Assembly: GCA_020344015.1 (NCBI GenBank)
Contig: CP070812.1
Coordinates: 4,676,978-4,740,977, forward strand
Origin: Gemmatimonadota bacterium
GTDB taxonomy: Bacteria; Gemmatimonadota; Gemmatimonadetes; Palauibacterales; KS3-K002
DNA length: 64,000 nt
Reading direction: 5' to 3'
The notes under the pieces were generated by a model. The model was not told where the DNA came from. It made no database searches and was given only the letters and a program-made list of their open reading frames with translations. Within the stretch, counting starts at the first letter, position 1. The number at the start of each line of letters is the position of its first letter. The translations under genes and the position numbers were made by a program. Positions 31,582 through 39,814 of the stretch are shown piece after piece.

Positions 31582-33731
31582 AGATCGGGTCTCACGTGTC
31601 GCTGGAAGAATTCGAGGATGCGCAGCAACCGATCGATGCGCAGTAGCGGCTCGCCCGTGCATGACAGGTCGTGCCCTTCCCGCGGATAGCGCACGTACTC
31701 CACCGGCTTCTTCAGAACCTTCAGCGTCCGATAGAGCATCTCCGACTGCGAGACACCGGTTCGCAGGTCGCGATCCGAGTGGATGATGAGGAGCGGCGTC
31801 TCGATCTGGTGCGCGTAGGTGATCGGTGATTCGCGGCGCAGGACCTCGGGATCCTCCCACGGGTAGGCGTTGAACTCGAAGGGTACCAGCATCCACGCGT
31901 TGCCTTCGCCGAAGAACGTGGCCAGGTCGTAGACGCCGCGCTGGGCGACCGCTGCGGCGAAGCGGTGGTCGTTGCCGACCAGGTAGGCGGTCAAGTAGCC
32001 GGCATAGCTACCGCCGGTGACGACCATGCGATCCTCGTCGACGATCCCACGGGCGACAATAGAATCGACCGCGGTGAGCACGTCACGCATCGGCCCGTCG
32101 CCCCAGGCGCGTTGGATCACGTACTTGAAGTCGTACCCATAGCCGCCGCTGCCCCGCGGGTTGGTGTAGAGAACGAAGTAACCGTTCGCGGCCAGCAACT
32201 GGAACTCGTGCCACATGGTCCGCTCACCGGGGCCCCACATCGCATGGGGGCCGCCGTGGATCTCGACGGCCAGCGGGTACGTCTCGTTGTTGCGATAGCC
32301 GACGGGTTCGATCAACCAGCCCTGCACGCGTCGGCCGTCGAAGCTCTCGTACCAGAAACCGCGGTGCGGCTGTACGAAGATCCCCGACAACCACCCAGTG
32401 TTCAGGTCGGTGATTCGGCGCTCGTCGTCGCCGTCGACGTTAGCTACGTAAACCTCGGACGGGTTGGCCGGCTGGGTGACTACGAATGCGAGCTTCTCCC
32501 CGCTCAGGTCGAAGGAGAGCACACCGCGCTCGCCTGAGACCACCTGGCGGATCTGGCCGTTATCGAGCGCTGCGCGGTAGATGGGGACCGTGCCGTGCAC
32601 GCCCGCGCTGAAGTAGATGGAGCTTCCGTCGGCGGACCAGTGGTATTGACGCGCGCCGCGGTCCAAAGGCCGGCTGACCCATTCGACATTGCCCACCAGA
32701 CCACTCTCGAGCAGCTCGAGGACGCCGACTATCGTGTTGGCCGCCGACGGCTCCGTCGTGTCGCGGGCCGCGAAGGCGATGTGGGTACCGTCAGGTGACC
32801 AGGACGGGTTGAAGACGTTGTACCCCGGTATGTCGATCATCCGCGGCTCGCCGCCCTCCGCGTCCATGATGTACAGCTCGTTCTTCAGCGAGTAGTCGGG
32901 GTGAACTCCGTTAGTGATGTCGGCGATGAAGGCGATCTGGCGACCGTCGGGAGAGAACATCGGCGCGAAGAAGTCGTAGGGTCCGTCGGTGAGTCGGCGG
33001 GGCTCGCCACGCTCGAGATCGATCGCATAGATGTGATTCCAGTACTCGATCGGGTTGAGCCCGCGTTCGCCCTGGAAGTCTAGGCGCGTGATTACGGCGG
33101 GCTCCTCTTGCTCGGCGTTCGTCGCCAACCAGGCGCGGATCGCTGCCAGCGAGCCCCACATCGCCGCCTCGTCCGCGCCCTCTGTCTCGCCTTCGGTCTC
33201 ACGCTCGGCCTCACCTTCGGCCTCCTCCAGTTCGCGCGTCGTCAACGACGAGCCGAAGAGGAGAGTGCTTCCGTCCGGCGACCAGACTGGGTTGGACGCG
33301 CCGTTCTCCAGGTCGGTGAGCGCCCACGGCTCGCCGCCGTCGAGCGGCAGGATGAAGACCTGCGCGCCGTCCCCTCCGCGGTTCGATACGAAGGCGATCT
33401 TCGACCCATCGGGTGACCATACGGGATCGCGATCGCGGACGGCGCCGCGGGTCAACTGCCGTACCGGGCCCCCGTTTACACCGGCCAGCCAGAGGTGACT
33501 GTAGTAGGCGTCAGCGGCCGAGTCGATCTGTGTCAGCACGAACGCGACCTGCTGACCGTCGGGTGAGATGGCCACGTCGCCCGCCGTGCGGATCCGGTAG
33601 AGATCGTTCGCCTGGATCGGCCGTTTGTCCTGGGCGATCGCCTGGTGCGCTGTGGCGAGGGTGACTGCGATTAGCAGACAGACGGCTACGGTGAAGCGAC
33701 TGCCGAACGAGGTTGAGGTGCTCGACGACAT
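31578..33731 (-). CDS. Exported S9 prolyl-oligopeptidase-family serine peptidase
   Basis: The roughly 717-residue protein has a signal peptide ending in IAQ, then a seven-bladed propeller built of TolB/WD40-like SPDG repeats (ISPDGQQVAF, WSPDGSKIAF and others), and an alpha/beta-hydrolase domain with the nucleophile motif GGSYAGY, Asp in HSDRD and His in REGHD. It resembles acylaminoacyl-peptidase or DPP IV-like enzymes and probably trims short peptides in the periplasm. ATG 33731 has AGAGG 5 bases upstream. Confidence 0.9.
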   Translation of the reverse strand: MSSSTSTSFGSRFTVAVCLLIAVTLATAHQAIAQDKRPIQANDLYRIRTAGDVAISPDGQQVAFVLTQIDSAADAYYSHLWLAGVNGGPVRQLTRGAVRDRDPVWSPDGSKIAFVSNRGGDGAQVFILPLDGGEPWALTDLENGASNPVWSPDGSTLLFGSSLTTRELEEAEGEAERETEGETEGADEAAMWGSLAAIRAWLATNAEQEEPAVITRLDFQGERGLNPIEYWNHIYAIDLERGEPRRLTDGPYDFFAPMFSPDGRQIAFIADITNGVHPDYSLKNELYIMDAEGGEPRMIDIPGYNVFNPSWSPDGTHIAFAARDTTEPSAANTIVGVLELLESGLVGNVEWVSRPLDRGARQYHWSADGSSIYFSAGVHGTVPIYRAALDNGQIRQVVSGERGVLSFDLSGEKLAFVVTQPANPSEVYVANVDGDDERRITDLNTGWLSGIFVQPHRGFWYESFDGRRVQGWLIEPVGYRNNETYPLAVEIHGGPHAMWGPGERTMWHEFQLLAANGYFVLYTNPRGSGGYGYDFKYVIQRAWGDGPMRDVLTAVDSIVARGIVDEDRMVVTGGSYAGYLTAYLVGNDHRFAAAVAQRGVYDLATFFGEGNAWMLVPFEFNAYPWEDPEVLRRESPITYAHQIETPLLIIHSDRDLRTGVSQSEMLYRTLKVLKKPVEYVRYPREGHDLSCTGEPLLRIDRLLRILEFFQRHVRPDL

Positions 33732-33812
33732 CGGAACCTCTGTTTCAAGAACCACCAGACAGGCTCGAATCGGCTCAGCCGATGGAACGCGCGCGGGGGA
33801 GGAAACGGATCC

Positions 33813-34073
33813 TTACAGCCGGCCGCCCGGTCCGTCGATCGGGCAGTACACGTTCAGGTGACCGCAGCGGCTGCAATGCCAGCCGACCCACTCGGGCGGC
33901 AGGGCGGCATCGCTACGGCGCAGCGACCGGAAGCGCAGATGGTGGCCGCTGCGGCCGAGGAACACGTGACAGCCCGGCAGCTGGCAACGAACCCGGTGAC
34001 CCGGCGTGATCTCCTGCGGGTAGAGCCAGTCGCGGAGCGCAACAACCGTCTGGCCAAGGCGATCCCTTATCAT
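33813..34073 (-). CDS. Small putative zinc-ribbon protein
   Basis: The 86-residue product has two Cys groups, CQLPGC and CSRCGHLNVYC, plus several His and an RFRSLRR basic patch, suggesting a zinc ribbon that might bind nucleic acid. It lacks a signal peptide. No Shine-Dalgarno is clear before the ATG. It is upstream of the S9 peptidase on the same strand with an 81-base gap. Could be a true small gene or chance; composition of the Cys pairs favours the former. Confidence 0.45.
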   Translation of the reverse strand: MIRDRLGQTVVALRDWLYPQEITPGHRVRCQLPGCHVFLGRSGHHLRFRSLRRSDAALPPEWVGWHCSRCGHLNVYCPIDGPGGRL

Positions 34074-34146
34074 CGCGTCGTAAATGTAGGGTAGCCACCG
34101 GGTTCGGGAAAGGCCGAATATTACCCGAAGGCGGGGAAAAAGCTCG

Positions 34147-34263
34147 AAATTCGACAGTCGACGTTCGACGATCGACTTCCGAGTTTAGCTGCGATGATCG
34201 ATGTTCGATGTTCGGTGTTCGATGCTCGGCGTTCGATCGTCGACGGTGGATGGTCGACGTTCG
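34147..34263. repeat. Degenerate 7-bp tandem array downstream of the four-helix-bundle gene
   Basis: On the plus strand about 16 heptamers of form NNNNTCG: AAATTCG, ACAGTCG, ACGTTCG, ACGATCG, ACTTCCG, AGTTTAG, then a 5-base interruption (CTGCG), then ATGATCG, ATGTTCG, ATGTTCG, GTGTTCG, ATGCTCG, GCGTTCG, ATCGTCG, ACGGTGG, ATGGTCG, ACGTTCG. It ends 3 bases before the gene's stop codon. Confidence 0.85.
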
Positions 34264-34266
34264 CTG

Positions 34267-34659
34267 CTACTGGGATTTCAGCTTTTCGTTACGACTAGCT
34301 GTGCGGATACTCGTGTAGATGATGGCGACGGCGCGGTCGGTGTCGCTGATCGATTCATCGATCTCGGATGGTTCGCCGATGCCCAGCCGCTGCAGGTAGC
34401 GTAGCCAGGTCATCGTCTCTCGTAGCTCCTTGAGGCAGAGGCGAAGCTTGTACACGAAGTCCTTCCGGGATTCGGCGGCGCTGGCCTCGGCGTGGAGTGG
34501 GGCGGGAGCCGTTCCGCAGCGCAGCAACTGCCCCGCCACGTGCTTGGCCACCCTTGTCGAAGGTAGGCTATCGCAAACCGTACTTATGCGAACTGCGAGG
34601 TCGATGAGGCGATCCTGTAGATCGTACTCCGTCGTCGGACAGTCGGGGGGCGTTGCCAT
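34267..34659 (-). CDS. Four-helix-bundle protein (23S rRNA intervening-sequence/Avd-like family)
   Basis: The roughly 130-residue protein carries the family pattern: YDLQDRLIDLAVRI, then LLRCGTAPAPLHAEASAAESRKDFVYKL split over helices two and three, then KELRETMTWL. The fold is shared with IVS-encoded proteins in 23S rRNA genes and with Avd of diversity-generating retroelements. Function is unknown. GGAGG lies 5 bases before ATG 34659. The gene is framed on both sides by degenerate heptamer arrays, so it looks like a discrete cassette. No reverse transcriptase or template repeat is nearby and it is not in an rRNA gene. Confidence 0.85.
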   Translation of the reverse strand: MATPPDCPTTEYDLQDRLIDLAVRISTVCDSLPSTRVAKHVAGQLLRCGTAPAPLHAEASAAESRKDFVYKLRLCLKELRETMTWLRYLQRLGIGEPSEIDESISDTDRAVAIIYTSIRTASRNEKLKSQ

Positions 34660-34675
34660 CGAAACCTCCGGGTTG

Positions 34676-34757
34676 AACATCGAAAGTCGAGAGTCAGCCG
34701 TCGTACATCGTCTGGAAACTCGGACGTCGAACACCGGCTGTCGGCTGTCGAATGTCC
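34676..34757. repeat. Degenerate 7-bp tandem array upstream of the four-helix-bundle gene
   Basis: Plus-strand heptamers: AACATCG, AAAGTCG, AGAGTCA, GCCGTCG, TACATCG, a 5-base interruption (TCTGG), then AAACTCG, GACGTCG, AACACCG, GCTGTCG, GCTGTCG, AATGTCC. Same NNNNTCG pattern, same sense and a similar 5-base break as the array on the other side of the gene. Confidence 0.8.
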
Positions 34758-34813
34758 AACCTGCCCCTCAACAAACCATCAACACCTCTGGCGGGGTCAT
34801 CCCCTGGATTCGG

Positions 34814-35248
34814 TCACTCTCCGATGATCTTCAAGACAATCCGCTTCGGTCGGCGACCATCCCACTCACCGTAGAACACCGCCTGCCAGGGTCCCAGGTC
34901 GAGTCGCCCATCGGTCACTGGGATGATCACCTCGTGCCCAATGGTGAGGTTCCGCAGGTGTGCCGCTCCGTTGTCCTCACCGGTCCGGTTGTGCAGGTAG
35001 TCGTCGCCGCGCGCGGGGTGGGCGGTCCACGGTGCTACCGCGCCTTCCAGCCAGTCATAGATGTCCTGGTGCAGCCCCGACTCGTTGTCGTTGATGAAGA
35101 CCGACGCGGTGATGTGCATCGCACTCACGAGGCAAAGTCCCTCCTGGATTCCGCTCTTGGCCACCTCATCCTGCACCCACGGAGTGATGTGGATGATCTC
35201 TTGCTGCTTCTTCGTGTTGACCGTCCGATATTCCGTATGCGATCTCAT
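34814..35248 (-). CDS. YjbQ/UPF0047 family protein
   Basis: The 144-residue single-domain protein has the UPF0047 pattern: [43 protein letters not shown] and [13 protein letters not shown]. Members show a beta fold with conserved His and Asp residues; weak thiamine-phosphate synthase activity has been reported for YjbQ homologues, but the physiological role is not settled. AGAGGTGAT precedes the ATG. Between it and the upstream gene lies a hexamer repeat array. Confidence 0.88.
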   Translation of the reverse strand: MRSHTEYRTVNTKKQQEIIHITPWVQDEVAKSGIQEGLCLVSAMHITASVFINDNESGLHQDIYDWLEGAVAPWTAHPARGDDYLHNRTGEDNGAAHLRNLTIGHEVIIPVTDGRLDLGPWQAVFYGEWDGRRPKRIVLKIIGE

Positions 35249-35285
35249 TGTATCACCTCTGTTTCAATCATCCCCGCTATCTCCC

Positions 35286-35345
35286 TCGTCATCGTCATTG
35301 TTGTCGGTATCGGTATCGTTATCGTTGTCGTTGTCGTTATCGTCT
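35286..35345. repeat. Degenerate 6-bp tandem array
   Basis: Ten hexamers in perfect register: TCGTCA, TCGTCA, TTGTTG, TCGGTA, TCGGTA, TCGTTA, TCGTTG, TCGTTG, TCGTTA, TCGTCT. Same TCGTTR family as the left arm at 23952-23995. It fills the gap between the TPR protein's stop and the YjbQ start. Confidence 0.85.
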
Positions 35346-35349
35346 CGAC

Positions 35350-36087
35350 TCACCGCAACCCGCGCTCGCGCAGATAACTCTCCGCCCGACCCCGTCGCTC
35401 GGGCAGCGCCCGGGCGTGATCCATGTACTCGGGCCGCGAGGCGGCGACGTCAGGCGTGTAGGCGTCGAGGAAGCGCTGCCAGAACTGAGCTGCCTGGCCC
35501 TCATCCCCCAGCGCCTCGTGGGCTCGCGCGGATATCGAGAGCGCCAGGAGATGATCCGGGACCTGGGCCATCATCGTGTCTGCCTGGGCGAGGGCGCCTT
35601 GGGGCCGACCAGCTGCCAGCTCGAGTAGCGCTAGGTGGTAGCGGGCGTCGAGATCTAGGGTGCTCAGTTGCTGGTAGGCGGTGATTGCCATCGGGATGGA
35701 GCGCTGCGCGTTGGCCATATCTGCTGTCTCGTAGGCCGACATCGCCTGGTTGAAGAGCTGATCGGCGGACGCCCTGGGCGTCAGCGGCTGGGTCGAGGCC
35801 GTGGCGGCGGGGTCGCCCACCGCGCCGATGGGGATGGACTGGGCCTGTTGCTGGCTGCCGGTGTCGCCCCGGCCGAAGACGAGGAACGCGTATACGATGG
35901 CGAGCGCGATGACCGCGAGCCCAAAGGCACGCAGCCCGGTGAGGCCTCGCATCTTGCCGTTGGGTTTGGCATCGGCGCCGAACGGATTACCACACTTGCG
36001 GCAGAAGCGGTCGCCGGGGTCGCGAGTCGCGCCGCAGGCGGGACAGTAGCGATCGGGGTCGCCCGGTTTGGACTGTTTCCTGTTCAT
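35350..36087 (-). CDS. Membrane protein with zinc ribbon and TPR-like repeats
   Basis: The roughly 245-residue protein has an N-terminal zinc ribbon (CPACG and CRKCG), one transmembrane helix (FGLAVIALAIVYAFLVF), a disordered Gln/Pro/Ala linker and a C-terminal helical region with TPR-like units (ARYHLALLELAAGRPQGALAQA). The ribbon should be cytoplasmic and the TPR part periplasmic. Such proteins are common in this kind of genome but unassigned; a scaffold for envelope complexes is likely. ATG 36087 gives the simple start. Confidence 0.75.
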   Translation of the reverse strand: MNRKQSKPGDPDRYCPACGATRDPGDRFCRKCGNPFGADAKPNGKMRGLTGLRAFGLAVIALAIVYAFLVFGRGDTGSQQQAQSIPIGAVGDPAATASTQPLTPRASADQLFNQAMSAYETADMANAQRSIPMAITAYQQLSTLDLDARYHLALLELAAGRPQGALAQADTMMAQVPDHLLALSISARAHEALGDEGQAAQFWQRFLDAYTPDVAASRPEYMDHARALPERRGRAESYLRERGLR

Positions 36088-36213
36088 CTGTACCACTCTT
36101 TTTCAACGGGCTCGGTTGCGTTGGCTCTGGAACGGACGATAATCTAGGGGCTGCCAGTGCCTTGGGAAGGGCGAAGTCGAACCTTTTCACCTTTAGAGTG
36201 AGAACGCACGGCG

Positions 36214-37314
36214 TTGTCTGAGTTTGGCAAATACTTCCTTCCCGGCCCGACTGAGGTGAGGCCGGAGGTGCTCGACTCCATGGTGCGCCCGGTCATCGGC
36301 CATCGCGGGCCGGCCATGGAGGCGCTGATGGAGCGGGTGCAGCCGCGCCTGCGGCAGCTCTTCCGGACGGCGCGGCCGGTATACGTGTCGACCTCGTCGG
36401 CCACTGGGCTGATGGAGTCGGCGATCCGTAACTGCGCGCCGCAGAGGGTGTTGTCGCTGGTATGCGGTGCGTTCAGCGAGCGTTTCTACAAGATCGCTGT
36501 GGCGTGTGGCAGGGAGGCGGACCGTATCGACGTGGACTTCGGTGAATCGAACGAGCCGGGCCAGCTGATCGACGCGCTGGGCGGCGGTGGCTACGACGCG
36601 GTCACGGTCGTGCACTCGGAGACGTCTACCGGTGTGCTGAATCCGCTAGGCGAGATCGCTGCGGCGGTCAGGGAGGCGTCACCCGGGACGCTCGTCCTGG
36701 TGGATTGTGTCACCTCGCTGGCGGCCACCCCCGTGGAGGTCGACGACTGGGGACTCGATTTCGCGCTCACCGGATCTCAGAAGGGTATGGCGCTGCCGCC
36801 CGGTCTGGCGTTCGGGGTGGCGTCGCAGCGCGCCTACGAGCGGTCGCTGGAGACGCCAGGGCGCGGTCTGTACTTCAGCTTCGAGGCGTTCGAGGGCGCC
36901 GTTGCACGTAACCAGACGGCGAACACGCCGGCAGCCTCGCTGCTGTATGCCCTCGATGTGCAGCTGGAACGGATCGAGGCGGAGGGGCTCGAGGCCCGCT
37001 GGGCCCGGCATCGTGCGATGGCCGAGCGGACGTGGGCTTGGGTCGACGAGATGCGTGAGGGCCGTGGTCTCGACCTGCGCGTCCTGGCGGCTGAGGGTCG
37101 GCGCTCCCCGTCGGTAACCTGCGTGGCCGTCCCCGAGGGGCTGAGCGGCGTGGAGATTACACGGCGAATGGCCGAGCGGGGATACACCATCGCTTCCGGC
37201 TATGGTAAACTCAAGGAGAGCACATTTCGGATCGGGCATATGGGCGACCACACGATCGAGGAGCTCGACGCCTTGCTGGAAGAGCTGGCGTCTGTGATCA
37301 CTGGACGAGGGTAG
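36214..37314 (+). CDS. Class V aminotransferase, probable phosphoserine aminotransferase
   Basis: The 366-residue PLP enzyme has FLPGPTEVRPEV at its start, an HSETSTG segment and the PLP-binding Lys in TGSQKGMALPPG. These features match alanine-glyoxylate/serine-pyruvate aminotransferases, a group in which some members act as phosphoserine aminotransferase. The next gene is serA, 3 bases downstream, so conversion of 3-phosphohydroxypyruvate to O-phosphoserine is the most likely role. TTG 36214 is the only usable start, because an in-frame TGA lies at 36199. Confidence 0.82.
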   Translation: MSEFGKYFLPGPTEVRPEVLDSMVRPVIGHRGPAMEALMERVQPRLRQLFRTARPVYVSTSSATGLMESAIRNCAPQRVLSLVCGAFSERFYKIAVACGREADRIDVDFGESNEPGQLIDALGGGGYDAVTVVHSETSTGVLNPLGEIAAAVREASPGTLVLVDCVTSLAATPVEVDDWGLDFALTGSQKGMALPPGLAFGVASQRAYERSLETPGRGLYFSFEAFEGAVARNQTANTPAASLLYALDVQLERIEAEGLEARWARHRAMAERTWAWVDEMREGRGLDLRVLAAEGRRSPSVTCVAVPEGLSGVEITRRMAERGYTIASGYGKLKESTFRIGHMGDHTIEELDALLEELASVITGRG

Positions 37315-37317
37315 GGC

Positions 37318-38967
37318 ATGGCTGGACCCGCTTCCTACAGAGTCTTGCTGGCAGACGATATCGTGCCCCAGGGCATCGAGATCCTCGAGGCGGCGGAGAA
37401 CCTCGAGGTCGACGACCGTGCCGGGATCAACGCGTCGGAACTGGCCGAGATCGTCGGCGAGTACGATGCCTTGATCGTTCGCAGTCGGACAAAGGTGACG
37501 AAGGAGATCCTCGAGGCGGCTACGCGATTGAAGGTTGTGGGCCGCGCCGGGGTCGGCGTAGACAACATCGATGTCGACGTCGCGACCCGGCAGGGCATCG
37601 CCGTGCTCAACGCGCCGGGCGGCAACGTGATCTCGGCCGCGGAGCACACGATCGCGCTCATGCTGGCGTTGGTTCGCCACATTTCGAGAGCCGACGCGTC
37701 TCTCGGGCGCGGCGAGTGGGAGCGCAAGCGGTTTCAGGGCATCGAGCTCTACGGCAAGACGCTGGGGCTGGCCGGTGCGGGCCGGATCGGCTCTGAGGTG
37801 GCGAAGCGCGCCCGAGCCTTCGGAATGCGAATCGTGGCCTACGATCCGTACCTGTCACGCGAGCGGGCGGAACAGGTGGGCATCCAGCTGGTTACCCTGC
37901 CCGACCTATTCGAGCAGGCGGATGTCATCAGCGTCCACGTACCGCTCACGGATGAAACCCGAGGGATGATTGGTTCGGTAGAGCTGGCGCTGATGAAGCC
38001 GACCGCCTACCTGGTGAACGCCTCGCGGGGCGGCGTGGTGGATGAGAAGGCGCTCGCCGAGGCGCTGCGCAGCGGGCGGCTGGCTGGCGCAGCGCTCGAC
38101 GTCTTCGAGGAAGAACCGGTCTCCCCGGACAACCCGCTTCTCGGTCTGGATAGCGTCGTTGCAGTGCCACACCTGGGCGCTGCCACGCGTGAGGCGCAGA
38201 CGAGCGTGAGTGTGGAGATCTGCGGGGCAGTTCGCGATGCGCTGGTCACGCGAGACTTCCGTTCCGCGGTCAACGTCCCGGAGCTCTCGTCGCAGCAGGC
38301 CGATCTCGCCCCGCTGCTCAATATCGCCCACCAGCTCGGCCGGCTCCTCTGCGGCCTGACCCACGGTAGCTACCGGGACCTCGAGGTGCGCTACGGCGGT
38401 GCCCACGAAGCTGCGCTGCGCGCGGTGGCCGCGGCGGCAGCCCAGGGTCTGCTGTCCGATATCGTTGCCAGCCCACTCACGCTGGTTAACGCGCTGCACG
38501 TGGCTACTGACCGGGGCCTGTCGGTGAGCCAAGTCTGGCTGGGCGGCACGGCGGCGACCGGTGAGGTGGTCGAGCTTCGCCTGACGACGGCCGATGACTC
38601 GCTGCGGGTCGCCGGGGTCCTCCTGGCGGGGAACCACCCACGCATCACCAGGATCGGTGACTACCGGGTGGATATCCAGCCGCGCGGCACGATACTCGTG
38701 CTACGCAACCGGGACGTACCCGGCGTGGTCGGGAAGGTAGGTAGCGTGCTGGGGGACGCCGGCGTCAACATCGCCGAGTACCACCAGGCGCGGCAGGAGG
38801 CGGGCGGCGAAGCGTTGGCGGCTATCGCCGTCGACGGCTGCGTGGAACGCCCAGTCATCGAGACACTAGAGGCTCTCGACGACGTGATCGGCGTCTGGCA
38901 GATCGAGCTTCCCGAGGCGGTCGAGAGCGTAGTAGCCACACAGGGGCGGCTGGAAGAGGGCGGCTGA
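37318..38967 (+). CDS. serA: D-3-phosphoglycerate dehydrogenase
   Basis: The 549-residue protein has the long-form layout: substrate domain (RSRTKVTKEIL), NAD domain (GAGRIGSEVAKRA, then YDPYLS), catalytic HLGAATREAQ, an intervening ASB domain and a C-terminal ACT domain (RDVPGVVGKVGSVLGDAGVNIAEY). It oxidises 3-phosphoglycerate to 3-phosphohydroxypyruvate, the first step of serine synthesis; the ACT domain suggests serine feedback. The adjacent aminotransferase makes the next intermediate, O-phosphoserine, which is also the substrate of the CysM-type pathway 5 kb away. Confidence 0.95.
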   Translation: MAGPASYRVLLADDIVPQGIEILEAAENLEVDDRAGINASELAEIVGEYDALIVRSRTKVTKEILEAATRLKVVGRAGVGVDNIDVDVATRQGIAVLNAPGGNVISAAEHTIALMLALVRHISRADASLGRGEWERKRFQGIELYGKTLGLAGAGRIGSEVAKRARAFGMRIVAYDPYLSRERAEQVGIQLVTLPDLFEQADVISVHVPLTDETRGMIGSVELALMKPTAYLVNASRGGVVDEKALAEALRSGRLAGAALDVFEEEPVSPDNPLLGLDSVVAVPHLGAATREAQTSVSVEICGAVRDALVTRDFRSAVNVPELSSQQADLAPLLNIAHQLGRLLCGLTHGSYRDLEVRYGGAHEAALRAVAAAAAQGLLSDIVASPLTLVNALHVATDRGLSVSQVWLGGTAATGEVVELRLTTADDSLRVAGVLLAGNHPRITRIGDYRVDIQPRGTILVLRNRDVPGVVGKVGSVLGDAGVNIAEYHQARQEAGGEALAAIAVDGCVERPVIETLEALDDVIGVWQIELPEAVESVVATQGRLEEGG

Positions 38968-39017
38968 GGCCGGTCCTCCCTTACTGGCCCCGGAGCGGCG
39001 CTGGCGCTATTTTGCAC

Positions 39018-39038
39018 ACGGGTGGTCCCCCCACCCGT
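39018..39038 (+). terminator. Terminator of the serine operon
   Basis: ACGGGTGG (39018-39025) pairs with CCACCCGT (39031-39038) around TCCCC, followed by TTCTTG, about 50 bases after serA. Confidence 0.6.
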
Positions 39039-39099
39039 TCTTGCCTGAGCTTCCCACCCATACACCCGTCATCTGAATGGGCTGGGACGGAGTCCCACG

Positions 39100-39507
39100 A
39101 TGGATCGACGCGGTGTCACGCTGGTCGAGCTGCTTATCACTATGGCACTCATGGGTCTCCTAGCGGCCATCGTCACGAAGGCTGTCACCCGAAAGACCGC
39201 GGCCGCCCAGGCGGTGCTGAAGTCGGATCTCCGCAACATGGCGGTGGCCCAGGAAGCCTACTTCTCGGACCACCTGGCCTACGCGGAGAGCGTCGATGAG
39301 CTGGAGTTCCAGGCCAGCCAAAAAGTCAACTTCTTGCTCCGTGCGGACGCCACCGGGTGGGCCGCCCGCTCCAGCCACGAGCTGAACCCGGAGTACAAGT
39401 GCGCGCTTTACATTGGCAGGAGCGTCGAGCCTTACTCGCCGTCGCTGGAGGAGGGGAAGATCAACTGCATGCCGCGCTCGGGAGGTGGCGGCTGTTCGGG
39501 CGGGTAG
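39100..39507 (+). CDS. Type IV pilin-like protein
   Basis: The 135-residue product has a prepilin leader of five residues (MDRRG) followed by VTLVELLITMALMGLLAAIV with Glu at position 5 of the mature chain, the standard prepilin-peptidase site and assembly helix. The body has a Cys pair (YKCALYI, INCMPRS) and a Gly-rich end with CSGG. It resembles minor pilins or type II secretion pseudopilins. No pilus assembly genes are nearby, so it is an orphan. GGACGGAG precedes the ATG. Confidence 0.85.
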   Translation: MDRRGVTLVELLITMALMGLLAAIVTKAVTRKTAAAQAVLKSDLRNMAVAQEAYFSDHLAYAESVDELEFQASQKVNFLLRADATGWAARSSHELNPEYKCALYIGRSVEPYSPSLEEGKINCMPRSGGGGCSGG

Positions 39508-39535
39508 TCCGGCCGGCGGCAGGTGAGTCTCCGGA

Positions 39536-39808
39536 CTACCCGCCCGACCCTTCTTCGCCGCTGTCAGGGGGGGCGTCACGGCTACGCTCCTCCAGCGGCC
39601 CGTAGACGGCTGCTTCCCAGATCTCCTGAGCCAGCCATTCGATACGCTCACGCGCTTCTTCCAGCTGTTCCGGTGACATGTCCGATGCCGATCTGTAGAG
39701 ATGCCGGGCGAGGTCCATTATCTGGTCGAGCCGCTCCCTGAGCTCTAGGTTGTGCCGGCGCTCGTGTCCGGTCGACGCATCGCTTTGTGCCGCCTTGTCA
39801 TCAGACAT
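39536..39808 (-). CDS. Hypothetical helical protein
   Basis: The 90-residue product is charged and mostly helical (RERLDQIMDLARHLY, SPEQLEEARERIEWLAQEIWEA) with Gly/Ser/Asp-rich tails at both ends and no signal or membrane segment. It lies 6 bases after the P1 peptidase gene reads away... that is, upstream of it on the minus strand the peptidase stop is at 39815, so it is the downstream member of that operon. Family not recognised. Confidence 0.55.
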   Translation of the reverse strand: MSDDKAAQSDASTGHERRHNLELRERLDQIMDLARHLYRSASDMSPEQLEEARERIEWLAQEIWEAAVYGPLEERSRDAPPDSGEEGSGG

Positions 39809-39814
39809 CTGGCA

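Noticed and set aside
34267-34659. Diversity-generating retroelement
   Set aside because: The four-helix-bundle protein is Avd-like, but there is no reverse transcriptase, no template/variable repeat pair and no variable target gene nearby.
34147-34757. CRISPR array
   Set aside because: Period of 7 bases with no spacer-repeat alternation and no cas genes.
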